From Selaginella tamariscina (taxonomy: Eukaryota > Streptophyta > Lycopodiopsida > Selaginellales > Selaginellaceae): DNA of 64,000 nt. This document shows positions 1 to 12,505 of this stretch, piece by piece (the first letter of the stretch is position 1; every line of letters starts with the position of its first letter). The notes below the pieces were generated by a model, which was not told the origin of the DNA, did not search any database, and saw only the letters and a list, made by a program, of their open reading frames with translations. The position numbers were made by a program, and so were the translations under genes. Location of the stretch: contig PUQB01000319.1 of assembly GCA_003024785.1 (NCBI GenBank), forward strand, positions 148,757 through 212,756. The letters run 5' to 3'.

Positions 1-960
1 TTATTTTATAACATAAATTAATAATGCTTAGCATGGTTAATGTTTATGGACTGTATACGTTTTAAATTTTATTTAAATAAAGCTAATATACAAGCTTATA
101 TTATATATGTATGTATTATGTGTCTATTTATTTATCTATCTATCTATAAAAGACTCGTATATATTAACTGAATCGAACTTACACGTTGTAACTAAAATAG
201 ACATGTGTATAATCCCATTTCTTAATAATATTAGTAATTTTAAATATTTAATTAATTTTTTTAATATTAAAAAAATATTCTTTAGAATAATATATATTTA
301 AAGAAAGATTTAAATATATATTTATTAAATAATTAATTAAATATTAAAACTTAAGTTTTAATTAATATTTCCATTTTCACATATCATACCCATTTTAAGC
401 ATGAACCATTCACTAAACATTTACTAAGCATCCATCAGTTTTATACACTGGACATTTTAGTCCCTCCCTATATACACAAACACATAATTTCTTAAATCTA
501 CAATCGTTTTTAGTAAAGTGTTTTTAATTTAGTGTTTATATTTATTTAATGGTTTAATAATGTAGAAGTTTTTTTTTCTATTTGTTTTAACTTAATACAT
601 TAAGGATTTTTAATATTAAAGCTTTATGTGGATAACTCATTCTAATATATTTATTTATGTTGAAATTTCTATTAAACTTTTTAAGTTACACAATTTAAAA
701 AATGTCTTTTCTATAACACACACATATGCTTGTAAGTAAATGTTATGTATGTATATATGTAATTTTTGCATGAGTGTGCATATGTGTATATATCGAACTT
801 TTAAGCACTTTTCTGAATTGCAAGTTTCTAAGAATAATTTTACATATTTATAGAATATAAATCGGTGAAAATACCTAGTTGTAGCCCCGTTCGAACATAA
901 AATGCACATATATGCATACACATACAAGTATATAGGCTTTCTATATTTAATAAATATATA
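1..960. repeat. Diverged AT-rich duplication, copy 1
   Basis: This stretch resembles 4560-5250 over its whole length with many substitutions and indels. Shared landmarks, in the same order, include a 'cataa(a)ttaataa..ttagcatggttaatg'-type start, a 'atttcttaaatct(a)caatc' block, a 'tatttatttatgtt' block and a 'ttgtagcc..gaacataaaa' block near the end. No convincing coding sequence is visible. Short open frames here are chance products of AT-rich DNA. It is probably an old segmental or repeat-mediated duplication; a very old transposon pair is the alternative. Confidence 0.7.
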
Positions 961-1586
961 AAGACCTTATGTTAGTTTTAATATTATGATAATTTTTGAT
1001 GTAATGTTCAGTTAAAAAATTAATTAATATGTACATTAGAAACGATGTTATAGTGTCTAATTCTTGTATCTGTAATCCCTTGAATATATACATAATGAAA
1101 GTATATACAAGACTTAAATGTATATATCATTTGTATATGTTAAATTAAAATATAAAACATATTATTTTATTTTAACTTAAAAATTACATGCTATAAATAT
1201 CAGACTAATGGTGATAAGACAAATTCCAATATATATTATAAAAACAGCATAAGTAGCATAATATATACACTTTAAAATGTAAATTCATGTATATGATATG
1301 CTTTATAAAACTTCCTATATTTATTATGAATTTGTTCCGGCATTATTATGTGGTTAATATAACTACTATTTCATATAATTAGCATTATAAATCACTATAT
1401 TATTACTATACTATTTATATTATATAAATTTAGAATATATGAGCACATATAAATAGCATCAAAGTGTAACTATTTTTTCCGAATTTGTGATGATGACAAA
1501 CTCTATGTTTTTTACATATAATATCATATATACATATAAAACGTACTGCTTTGTATGTGGTAATATTATATAAACTTTATTAAATA
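961..1586. other. AT-rich intergenic sequence
   Basis: Nothing recognisable: AT-rich sequence with runs of TATA and no credible open reading frame, splice chain or repeat boundary. Confidence 0.6.
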
Positions 1587-2060
1587 ATTAGATTCTTAAA
1601 CACATTCTAAACGTCAAAGTGGCAACGGACAGTTTCTTACCAGCTTTGCATAAAAATATTTTAAAAAATAAAAAAGCCTGGCCCGCTTTAATTATCTTGT
1701 AATACAAATAAAAGGCGGTCTCACCAGCTTTAAATAAATTTTTAAATAAGAAAAAGAGCTGTGTCTGTCCTGGACGCTCCGTGACTGTGGCATACCTTAT
1801 CCTTATCAGCTCTACAGTATATAAACCATGCAAGGCTATCATCACTTGTTCTTGCTCATATTTCCTGTTCATTCTTATACACTGTCTAAGATATCACATA
1901 TACTTCCAAGATACTGCAGATAAAAAGATATGCATCATTATGCCAGTCTATATGATTGTTGATATGTATACGTATATACGTTATAATACTTCTTCTTTAT
2001 ACTCACATATACATTATACATTTGAGATATGTTCTTCTTTCGAAGAGCTATGCGAAGTTA
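1587..2060 (+). promoter_or_regulatory. Promoter-like module, copy A
   Basis: The block 'cttatcagctctacagtata' leads into a TATA box (TATATAAA, 1818-1825), then 'gcaaggctatc', 'cacttgtt' and 'tttcctgttcattcttata'. The same ordered block recurs at about 9575-9660 and in part at 11495-11520. In copy B it is followed by an ATG with an intron donor; here the matching position reads ATA, so the start codon is lost. Similarity continues downstream ('atgcatcat..atgcca' and 'cattataatacttgtt'-like blocks also found at 9925-9990). I infer an old copy of a gene 5' end or of a promoter-carrying repeat. Confidence 0.55.
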
Positions 2061-4559
2061 CCTATTTACATACAAGTTATGTACCTTAGCAACTCACCAT
2101 ATATATATATGCAGTAAACAATTGTACACATCGCTTTGTAATTAACAGTAGAAAGGGCTGGGTCGCACTGACCCTTAAAACCCTTAACTTACATGTTTTA
2201 AGGGTTTTGTGGGGCTCGCACTGACCCTTAAAACCCTTAGTGCACCCTTAAAGAATACATAAAATTAAGGGTACTTCAAGGGTTTTTGTGTCGCACCTAC
2301 TAATCAAAAAATTTTAACTTGTGAAGTCACTACATAAAAAATGCACTTTTTTTACATAACTTAAGAAGGTCCTTTAAGCACCCTTAAGAAAAAACATCAT
2401 TTATTGCTAGTGGGACAGTGTCACCTTCAAATGAATATTTTATATGTTTTAAGTGTTTTGATGCAACATTAAAAATCTTTAAAAATTTAACTATTATTAC
2501 ATTTAAGAATGAATACAATAGTAATATTACATTAAAATTTATGTAGTAACCCTTAACGCTTAAGGTAAGAAGATGTACAATGTCAAATGAATAACAAATT
2601 ATAACATTTATTGGTAGTTTTGAATAAGATTATTCAGAAGATTGTGTCATCTTTCACTATATGTAATATTAATAAATAAATGTGTTATTTATTCAGCAAG
2701 TCATGGTTGGACTGTCAGATATCATTATCACCCTCTAGTATATTGACTTAAAGTTAAATTTATTATTAATGAGGCTTAATAACTCAATCACATGCAACAT
2801 TTAATATATGCACCTAATCTATTGGATATATAGTGATACAACCAAACAATATTACGTGTGTTATTAAGATGATTAATAATAAATTGATTCAAGGTCAATT
2901 TGGACAGTTTTAGAATTACATAAATAATTTAGAAATTATTTAATAGTTTTTCCCTAAGAAATACATTTTACATTAATTATTTTTCTTAAAATTATTATTC
3001 ATTGATGCCCATTTTCATGCAAGACTTAATCACTGGATGAATATGCTGAGATTTGTTGACATATACAATGTAAAATACAAATAAATATGTATATAAAATA
3101 TGAAGGGTAATGGATTCAAATACATTATGTATCTACATTTAAGTTAGGTTAAGTTAACATTATTTATTTTAAATTATATATTTATAATAGGCATGATCTA
3201 AATAATATGTGCATACTTAAACTTTAATTACATTTTTAATATTTAAATGAATTTTATAGTTATGAAAATTATAAAATTAATTAAAGATGTATATCACATA
3301 TTACTAAAGAAGAGAGGATAGAATATTGTAATGCATTCACGTACAAAAATTAAAACTTAAGTAAGTATGAATTCAATATATTTACTAAAGTTTAACGTCT
3401 TCGTAAAATGAGATAAGCAACATGTGTCTCACTCTTAAGCAATTTAAAACTCTTAGTTGATTTTGTTTATAATGTTATTTAACATGTCACCAATTTTAGA
3501 TCTTACATTTTCTTTTTAAACTAATCTTTTTAAATATATGTAGTTTAAGATTTAATAAAGATGTTTCATTTCTCACAGTAAAATATTTTATACAATTATG
3601 AAAGTCTATTACTCTTGTTATACATTTTAATTACCTTATCTTTACAATTTTTATTTATTAAATCATATATATTTATATATATTAAAATAATAATTCATTT
3701 AAAATTAACTTTACTCTTTACCATTTGTGACATCATTTTAGCTATGTATCTTGTCACTCAGTGCGTTCACATTGCCCTTAAATTAATAAAACTGAATTCA
3801 TACTCATCCTTAAATTATATATATTTAAAATTTCTAGGAATATATATATGTAAATATAATACATTTCAATGGTATATACAAAATTCCCCATTATTTATGC
3901 TTAAGCCAATAAATGTTTACTGGATTTTATAAAAAAGAAATTAGGTATATTTTATTAATAATTATCTTATTTACATGATAAACATGTTATATGTTCAAAA
4001 CTAATATGTTTATGTTTTTATTATATTGCTTAATCTTCATCAAGATTAAAGATTTATCTTATTTTCATAAATATTTAATTTTAATATTACCTTGACACAT
4101 CCACATATTTAATATATTTCATATTTAAAATTTTGAATTTACATTTATATTATGATATATATGTATACTATATAGGTTTTGGGATTGAAACATAGGTTAT
4201 TGATAATTTTAACATATACATGTAAATATGTATATGTTAAATACATATAATTTTCAAATATGATTTCAACACTATAATAAATTGAATTAATTGACATAAC
4301 ATACTCTTAAGTTTAATGATAATGTAAGTAATTGTAAATAATACATATCTAAACAGAATAAATTATATACATTGAATACATTTGTAAATATATGTATATC
4401 ATAATTAAATTATAAAATTAGACTTTTAATATAGTATTCTTTATGTCTTAGGTTTAATATATATATATATAGATATATAATTTTATACGAGTTATATAAT
4501 ATTATTTTTAGTTATTCTCTTTAATGAATGTCTTTTATATATTTGTACTATGTAAAATA
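2061..4559. other. AT-rich intergenic sequence with a CCCTTAA-rich patch
   Basis: No gene is supported. At about 2160-2300 there is a compact patch in which 'cgcactgacccttaaaaccc' occurs twice in direct orientation (about 2164 and 2217), with an inverted partner 'ttttaagggtttt' between them, so it can fold into a hairpin. The rest is AT-rich with short TA and TG runs. Confidence 0.55.
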
Positions 4560-5250
4560 ATGGTATTTTATAACATAAACTAATAACATTTAACATGGTT
4601 AATATTATATATCTATATATATATATATAAGATATATACTAATTGAAACATTCACTAAATTTTTTAACATATGTTGGGCATTCTCTTTATATATGCAAAT
4701 ACACTTTAAGAATAAAAATATATTATGTAATTTCTTAAATCTATAATCATTTTTTATTAATTTAAAATATTAAATATGATAATTTAACTTGTACTAAAGT
4801 GTTTTACTTTAGTATTTATATTTTTTTATTGTTTAATAATGTTAAAGTTTATTTTGAAAAATATATAATTTTGTATTTGTTTTAATTATATTAAAGTCAT
4901 TTAATCTTTTTATATGTTCATTATATAAAAGATTTTGGTTTAATATTGTTTCATATATAAATATCAAAGTATAATACCATTTAATATATTTATTTATGTT
5001 AAATTTGTTTTTAAATACTATATCACTTTTTAAATTACAAAGTTTGTAAGTTGTCTTATATGAAATACACATGCATGTATATAAGTATCGTGTGTGTATA
5101 TTATAATTTTGTTATATTTACACTTTTTAAATTGAGAATATATGGAAAATATTTTTACATTTATATAAAATATAAATAGTTGTTAATGTTTATTTGTAGC
5201 CACATTGAACATAAAACACACATGTATGCACATATATATGCAAAACACTA
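4560..5250. repeat. Diverged AT-rich duplication, copy 2
   Basis: Second copy of the 1-960 sequence, in the same orientation. It keeps the same order of landmark blocks but is shorter. Divergence is high, so the duplication is old. Confidence 0.7.
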
Positions 5251-5262
5251 TATTTATAAATA

Positions 5263-5540
5263 CATACATATAATTATAATTTATTTATTATGTATAAATT
5301 ATATGTGTTACATAAGTTATGTTAAATAATGTTAAAAGTGTTTAAAATAAGATAATATGTGTTTTGTATAAAATACTTGTTGCAATGCATTATTATGTGT
5401 ATATATACATGGTTACACAAACACACATAAATACATATATTTACATACACATACACACACATATAATTTATTTGTTATGTATAAGTTACATGTGTTATAT
5501 AAGTTATGTTAAATAATGTTGAAAATGTTTAAAATAAAAT
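5263..5540. repeat. Local direct repeat of about 85 bp
   Basis: A block around 5265-5350 (key part 'ataagttatgttaaataatg') is repeated at about 5455-5537 with few changes, offset by roughly 195 bp. CA-rich microsatellite sequence lies between the copies. No coding potential is seen. Confidence 0.6.
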
Positions 5541-7228
5541 TTATGTGTCTTCATAAAGAATAACATTTCAAATAAAATCTTATTTAAATATATAAACAAT
5601 TGAGTTATAAGCAAGCATACTAATATGATTAATAAGATTAATTTCCATCAACATGCTCATACATAATTTATTATTTATATGTTTGAACAAGATTTAATTT
5701 TGAATAATATATATATATATATATATTGTATTATGAAACATACTTTTTAAGTTGACACAAATAATATGAAAAGTTTTTTCCTTTATAAAACAATAAGATA
5801 AACAAACACGTTTATTAATATTACTTCTTATAATAAAAAATCTATCATACACACTATACATATACAAACATGTGTATGAAAAAAAGATTCATTTTATATA
5901 CACGTCCATTGAATATATCAAAACATATAAACATTTAAATACTCGTTAGCACACTTGTGAATACTAACATAAATTTTCTTTACAATTGCAACTATAATAA
6001 ATATAAAAATTTAGTATAAATAAAAATAAAAAAATGTTGTAGTCACCATATTATTATATTTAATGAAAATTATTAATCTCGAATCAGATTTTGTGATTAT
6101 TACATTCATTTTTTTTATAAATCAATTACTCTTTTTAAACACTGAAAAAACAATAATGAAATCATAAATATTTATACAAGAAAAATAATGTAAAAGAATA
6201 ATCTAAACAAACCCATTTAATAAAAATCATACCTTTATATAAAAAGAGGGATATTGAGAAGATAATAAAAACTTATAAAACACTACAAAAGAATATACCA
6301 TGTTACATTTCTTATGTAGTAAATAAAGGGAACACAAAAATTGCACATCACCTTCTATATATATAATATATGATTTGGTAATTATATTTCTTTTCAAATA
6401 TATATTATTCCCATTTAATCAAGATTTAATTAATTATGATAAATAATTTAACACACCAACCCACGCCATTATGCTTATACATACATATATGTTAGTTTCG
6501 CATACACATTGATACATAATATACATACACTATAAATATACATGTACATAATAAATATAAAGTGAAACAAAAATTTGCACGTACAATCTATCATAATATT
6601 AAATCTTAATTATATGGGAAAAATATGTATTTAAGATATATATATTTACCAAATCACACACACACACACACAACATATATAACACACGCCCCGCAGTGTC
6701 CACACCATTCTGCTTATACATACATATATGTTAGTTTACCATACAAATTGATAGACACTGGTATTCACATATCAATGTGATATATATCAATGGACTTTCG
6801 TTGTATATATAAATGCATAACTAGCCAAAAGGAGCTGTATACTAGCCGTGAATATGTACATAAAACATAAACTTCACAAATAAATACATGTCTAGTTATA
6901 CCAAGATAATTTAACACCCAAACCATTGATTTTCAAGAATTAAAAATGAGAAATCACTATGACATGAACACAGTATAATAATATTAAAATACGTATGCTT
7001 TTTGGAAATAATATCCCATCTGGATTTCTAAAGTAAGTCATATAGATTACGTTCACGTGGCCCTGTCTTGTTTCTCCAGATGTCGCCTACATGGTTGCCA
7101 CCTAGATAAACCCGATGGGTTGATGTGTGATGTTTAGGTTAGGCCCTGTTCTGTTTTAGGGTGAAATCTCTTTGTATTTTATCCACGCATATGACGCACA
7201 CACACTTATGCGCGTATATATATTGGAC
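5541..7228. repeat. AT-rich stretch with nested direct and inverted repeats
   Basis: The motif 'tgcttatacatacatatatg' followed by 'ttagttt' occurs twice (about 6472 and 6713). A second pair, about 6370-6430 ('gatttggtaatta..cccatttaatcaagattta') and 6598-6660, is in inverted orientation and could form a long stem. (CA)n occurs near 6656-6672. No gene is supported. A short phrase just upstream of 7330 looks codon-like in one frame but has stops. Confidence 0.45.
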
Positions 7229-7562
7229 GTAAAGCCAGATGCGGAATCTTTGGTGGCATCTGAAAACTGGGATCCATAATCTATAGGAAAACATCGTACA
7301 CTTTTCACTACAAGCATTGTGACCGTTCACCTTCTACGGCTCAGATGGCATCATCCAGCTCCTTAACATTATCTATTATGTTATAGTTAACAGGTAATTT
7401 ATGTATTGTACCAACTATTATACATCTCGTTGATAAGTATATGAGTATCTAATCTACCAAGGTTTCATAATGATACTATACACGTGTGTGTGCGTGCGTG
7501 CGTATAGACACACATGTTTGTGTTATGATTGTTAACTACCTTACTATCTTTTGTAATTATAG

Positions 7563-8625
7563 GAGAGTCCCAGGGTGGGCGAAGTTTCACCCTTTGCACT
7601 CAACACAACATCTCAGGTAATGTATTGAATTATATAATTATAGCATTTACTATTAATTTAATATCAACTAATTATATGATTTACCATCTCCTCTTATTAC
7701 TCTGGTATATAGAAAGCTGTAACTATACATAACGATTGTTATATGATCTTTGTTAACATAGTTATTAACCATGATTATTTACTAAATAAACTAATTTACT
7801 TTGACAGAAGGGTTGTTACAAAGTCGATGTCTACAAATAGAAAAGCATCTAACAGGTATGATGTACTTAATTTCTCAACCATATCATTGAGTTTAAATTC
7901 ATTATCTATCCTCCTGTAGTTTGCCTTCTATACTTTTATACTCTCTCTCTCTCTCTCACACACACAGTTTATGAGTTACTTGTTATTATGCAGTGTGAGG
8001 AGAGTCCTGGACCTTCTGTACAATCAACTAGCAAGAGAAAGAGGGAAAATGTAATAGGAAAAGAAGAAACAGCAAAATCAACAGTGAAGAAAAGAAAAGG
8101 TACATATCTATTTAGTATAGTTAAGTTATTAATACAGTTATACTCTTCTTCTTCTTATTATTAAAAGGTCATGTTATGGAGGTTATTCTAATACATTGTA
8201 TATCGATTTAGTGCATATAATGTTATCCTAGCTACAACTCATTTCATATATGTATTGTGTGCATTATTGTTCAGTAGTTCTTGGCTTTATTATATAATGC
8301 GTAAGATTTATATTATATAACGATGTAATTGTGTATATATAATATTATCAAGAAATGAAAAGGTGCATACATAAATCCTTAGTATATGTCCATTTTCCTA
8401 TTATGATTAATATAATGTTATAATTATAGTACGTTGGTTTAGTATATATAAGATATATATGCTATAACTTGCATAATAATATATACGATTTATATTATTT
8501 TGTATGCATTATACAGCATAATTCTATATTACATAACCTAGTATATAATATGTACAGGTGATGAGGAGTTTGAACTAGAAATGCTAAACCAACGCCGATA
8601 TGTGTGTGTCTATATATATATATAA
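7563..8625 (+). CDS. Partial multi-exon gene encoding a basic, NLS-like C-terminal tail (unknown protein)
   Basis: I do not recognise the protein. Four exon-like blocks are bounded by AG and GT: 7563-7616, 7808-7855, 7994-8099 and 8558-8625. Joining block 1 directly to block 3 (both phase 0) and block 3 to block 4 (phase 1) gives one open frame ending at TAA 8623-8625. It reads ESPRVGEVSPFALNTTSQ, then a block with 'SKRKREN' and 'VKKRKG', then 'DEEFELEMLNQRR'. The two basic clusters resemble a bipartite nuclear localisation signal. Block 2 is 48 nt, keeps the frame, but brings an in-frame TAG, so it would be a poison exon or a cryptic exon. The first coding exon was not found. Exon 4 is duplicated in inverted orientation near 12.4 kb. 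It could equally be a dying gene. Confidence 0.4.
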
Positions 8626-8639
8626 ACACGCACAAATTA

Positions 8640-9059
8640 ATTAAAGGAAATTATATAAACTATTTATATATAATAAAATAATATTAAAAAATCTTTACTG
8701 TTTTCTCTTTACACTCGGATCACTTTTTTTCAATTAATTAATATATTATACCACACATGTATACCGATTATATATACATAAGTTAATGTATGTATGTATG
8801 TTTCATATAAAATTAAAACATAATGTTTTTAATATAACTTTGTTGTTAAACATTGTCGGGTTAGCAGTAAGTTTAATTAATATATATGTGTGTTTGTGTT
8901 ATATATATTTGAGTTACTTTCAATGGAAAGGTTAACGAAAGCTCCTGCACGTAGACATACATCTTAACGTATGTATATGTATATCTATCTATCTATACAC
9001 ACACACACATATATATGATATACATGTTATCTTCAACTTTTTGCGTTGCTGTGCTTACA
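8640..9059. other. AT-rich intergenic sequence with microsatellites
   Basis: Contains TATG, TATC and CA/TA runs (for example around 8981-9015). No coding or RNA feature is visible. Confidence 0.6.
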
Positions 9060-9667
9060 TTTTATAAAAATATAAAATATAATTTTATTATTTATTCCGA
9101 CTAATCATATTTTATTATAAATTTGTAATTCATACGAATTTAATTTAAATTAATCATTTAGTAACTGGTGAATACTAATTAAGTTTATTTTACATCCATA
9201 CGAGGCACATCACTAATTGCAAGTGTCATTTTACATCATGTATAAAAAAACTTAATAACATAAGCTTAATTATATTACATAATTATTATAAAGATAATAT
9301 TATATTATAATCGTACAAGGTTCAATTTTGTTTCAGTTGCAAATTTAGTATTATAATAAGTACAATGAACAATTATAGTAAGACGTGTTCGATTGACAGT
9401 TACATACAGAACCTTCTAATTCAAATGAGTACTAAATTTTTTAATTAATTTCAAAAGAAAATTAAAAAAATTTCTTGCCTATATAAATTTAAAATTTTAA
9501 ATAAATACGGAGAATTGGCACGTACCTCGTACGACGCTAAACATCCGACGGCTAAGATTAACCAAATTCAAGCTTATCAGCTCTACAGTATATAAACCGT
9601 AATATTGCAAGGCTATCGGCACTTGTTGCTGCTCATATTTCTTGTTCATTCTTATAAGATATCATTC
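9060..9667 (+). promoter_or_regulatory. Promoter-like module, copy B (TATA box at 9589-9596)
   Basis: About 500 bp that match 11020-11530 closely and 1620-1880 in part. Landmarks are 'gtaattcatacgaattta', 'gtgaatactaattaagtt', 'agacgtgttcgattgaca', 'gaattggcacgtacctcgta', 'catccgacggctaagatta', and then the TATA box TATATAAA. An ATG with a splice donor follows 72 bp after the TATA box. This layout suggests a real core promoter, with a transcription start expected near 9620. The wide conservation upstream suggests that the copies arose by duplication of a gene 5' region or as a mobile repeat. Confidence 0.5.
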
Positions 9668-9792
9668 ATGGCTCCCAGGTAAGAAATGTATGCATGTAAG
9701 CAAGTAATATTCTAAAGATTCCTCTTGCTTTCTTATGCTATACAGTGGAAATAGCGGATCCGGTGGCAATGCAGAAGCAGCGGTGGCTGCAG
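9668..9792 (+). CDS. Two short 5' exons behind promoter module B (unknown gene, partial)
   Basis: Exon 1 (9668-9678) is ATG GCT CCC AG followed by gtaag; exon 2 (9746-9792) follows 'tgctatacag' and is followed by gtaca. Spliced, they read MAPSGNSGSGGNAEAAVAA and stay open, ending in phase 1. A Gly/Ser/Ala-rich N-terminus of this kind is common in plant nuclear proteins but is not diagnostic. I could not find the following exons before the sequence becomes repetitive. Copy A of the module has lost the start codon; copy C ends before it. It is therefore either a gene fragment or a gene whose later exons are too short or distant to see. Confidence 0.4.
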
Positions 9793-9889
9793 GTACAGTT
9801 ACTGGTTTCTACCTTATGCTGGCAAGTTCTAAAAGTGAGATGTTAGGCTTCCGCTATATTAAATAAATGGGAAGTTTATTTGGTACATT

Positions 9890-10480
9890 TGTTATAGATA
9901 CACATATACATAAACATTTGCAAAGAGTATGCATCATTTATGCCACTACATAAGATTGTCTGTATTTATACATTATAATACTTGTTGACACATGTAATGA
10001 TCTTTACACATTACACATGTAAGCTCATGCCTTCCTTATCTTGCACATTACTTCTTTCATAATGAACACTCAAGTTATGGAGGTATAACCATGTCGATAG
10101 TTTTCTGACGTCGGTATATTCCCTTCCAAACTAATGTATATTTATATAAAAATTATTCATAAAATAACAGTCATATATCTGGACTTTCCATACTGACGTG
10201 CTTAATAGATAGATACAAATATATTGGTACAAGTCATTAAATGAATTTTTTATTAAAAAAATATGAACGTTCTTCGTACTCCCATGTATTGAATTAGTTA
10301 TCAAATAAACACAGTATACATAAAGAATGCTTTAAACAATTCTTCCTAGTAGTACGCCGTATGTGTAAGTGTATGCATATAACAAGTATTGTAATGTATA
10401 ACTTATAAATACAAACAATCATATGGAGTGGCATAAATGATGCATATTTTTGTTAATGTTAATCTGTAGAAGAATATCAA
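9890..10480. repeat. Inverted repeat downstream of module B
   Basis: The segment about 9911-9990 ('atgcatcatttatgccac'..'attataatacttgtt') is repeated in inverted orientation at about 10365-10470 ('aacaagtattgtaatg'..'gtggcataaatgatgcat'). Arms are about 80-100 bp with roughly 380 bp between them. A third partial copy of the arm lies at about 11580-11615. No protein-coding signal. Confidence 0.6.
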
Positions 10481-11019
10481 AGCTGCACGATTTTCTTACC
10501 CACTTTTTTTATATATAATTTCATTATTAATTCTTAAAGTAAAAATCTACCTAGAGACTTTACATTATTAACAGTCTATATCATTATATAATGTTGAACA
10601 GTTGCACGAATACACGTACAGACACACAAACATACACACATATGCACGTAATACATTACAAATAACAAATACATAACAAATAACATAAAACGTATTTTTT
10701 TTAATGGTATCTGAGATTCCAACCGTGACTTGCTGGACAGATAATATATTATTTATTAATACTACATAAAGTGAAATATTATATATTGACACAATGTTCT
10801 GAAACGTAAATTGATAAACAATTAACTCTTATCTAATGGTACTAATAAATGTTAAAAATATTTCTAGAAAGTTTATGAATTAAATAGTAGTTTATTACTC
10901 ATTTGAATATTATACATCTCTATTATATCTGTTTATTACATATTATCAACTGTTAATCACAAGTTGGTTTTTACTTAACGCAAGAACTGCATCTACATGT
11001 GTTTATATATATATATATA
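10481..11019. other. AT-rich intergenic sequence
   Basis: No supported feature. A minus-strand open frame of 74 codons here is composed mainly of residues expected from AT-rich and CA-repeat DNA. Confidence 0.6.
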
Positions 11020-11640
11020 TTATAAATTTGTAATTCAAAGAATTTAATTTAAACTAATCATTAGTAATTAGTGAATACTAATTAAGTTTGTTTTACATCC
11101 ACCCCGACACCACTAACTACAAGTATCATATTTACATACATGTGTAAACAACGTAGTTAACATATATTGATTACTATATATTGATATACATTATAATGCT
11201 ATATTATATTATATTATAATTATAAAAAGGTTAAAACGTGGGTTCAATTTTTTTCAGTTGCAAATTTATTATAATAACAATGAACAAATTATAACAAGAC
11301 GTGTTTGATTGACAGTAACCTTTCTAATTCAAATAAATAATTTTTTTTCATCAGCTTTAATTAATTAAAAATAAGTTTCTTGCTAGCTTTAAATAAATTT
11401 AAATTTTAAATAAATAAGAAGAATTGGCATGTACCTCGTACGACTCTAAACATCCGACGGCTAAGATTAACAAATTCAAGTATCCACTCGTTCCTTATCA
11501 GCTCTACAGTATATAAACCATAGGATATACACAAAGAATGATTTCTTCATGCGCGTGATCATTTATTACGAATGCAAACATACGGAGTAGCATAAATGAT
11601 GCATATCTTTGTAACAAAAAAAAAAAGATTAATTATTATA
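11020..11640 (+). promoter_or_regulatory. Promoter-like module, copy C (truncated)
   Basis: Close relative of module B, with the same landmarks in the same order and the TATA box TATATAAA at 11510-11517. After the TATA box the similarity stops ('accatagg') and the sequence jumps to a block that elsewhere lies in the inverted-repeat arm ('gtagcataaatgatgcatat', about 11585). The start codon and exon seen in copy B are absent. Confidence 0.55.
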
Positions 11641-12329
11641 AATCTCAAGGAAGGAAGCTAACTAAAAACATTCAGCGTATTTATACACACAATATATATC
11701 ATAGGAAACTTGTGTCGAAGGCAGAGTACGGACGTCACGTATTCGATCTTTATTTACTTAAAGCCGAGACCAGCATTTTATTTATTTTTAATGAAAATTT
11801 GAAATCAGAATATTCGTTTAATATGAAAGGTTAACGTTTAATGTTTAATATAATTATAATTGACATTCTATAGATGATATGGCATGTCCTATAAAATTGT
11901 AAATTTTGATCACTGCTAAAACATTATGTCACATGTTAAATTCTTATTGGGTAATTTGACATGTGTTAATTACTTATTAATTATTATATACTTCTACTTG
12001 GACGTGACATGTTATTTTATTTTTTGGCAATCACTGAAAAAAAGTGATCATTGTCGCTAGAAAACTGTCACGAGAAAGTTTTTTTTTTTTTTTTTTTGTT
12101 ATATATATAATATATATAATATATATTATATATATATATATATCGAATATATATACATATATATATATATATATGTGTGTACATATAGGTATCTATGTAT
12201 ATAATATTATATATATATATACACATGTGTGTGTAGACGATAATTGTGGTGAAATGATAAATTTAAAATTAAATGTGACAAAGACATATTTTTATAACAC
12301 ATGTGATTGAATATATACATAGACACACA
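11641..12329. repeat. Low-complexity stretch: poly-T and long TA/TATG microsatellite
   Basis: A run of about 17 T residues near 12079-12096 is followed by a mixed (TA)n/(TATG)n tract to about 12230. The open frame across it is an artefact of the repeat. No gene is seen. Confidence 0.75.
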
Positions 12330-12505
12330 CACATATCGGGTTTTAGCATTTCTAATTCAAACTCCTCATCACATGTACATATTATATACTATAATATAGA
12401 ATTATGCTGTATAATGTATACAAAATAATATAAATCCAATGTGTATATATTCTTATGCAAGTTATAGCATATATATCTTATATATACTAAAACAATGTGG
12501 TCACT
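12330..12505 (-). repeat. Inverted duplicate of the last exon and its upstream intron (partner 8430-8610)
   Basis: Read on the minus strand, this block matches about 8430-8610 at visibly high identity: the intron 3' part, then GATGAGGAGTTTGAA, then the CTAGAAATGCTAAA-type continuation. In this copy the splice acceptor 'gtacag' has become 'gtacat', so the duplicate exon should not be spliced. The sequence stops matching within the exon's CA/TA tail. Confidence 0.7.

Noticed and set aside
12044-12310. 88-codon plus-strand open frame
   Set aside because: It translates poly-T and TATA microsatellites; composition is pure low complexity.
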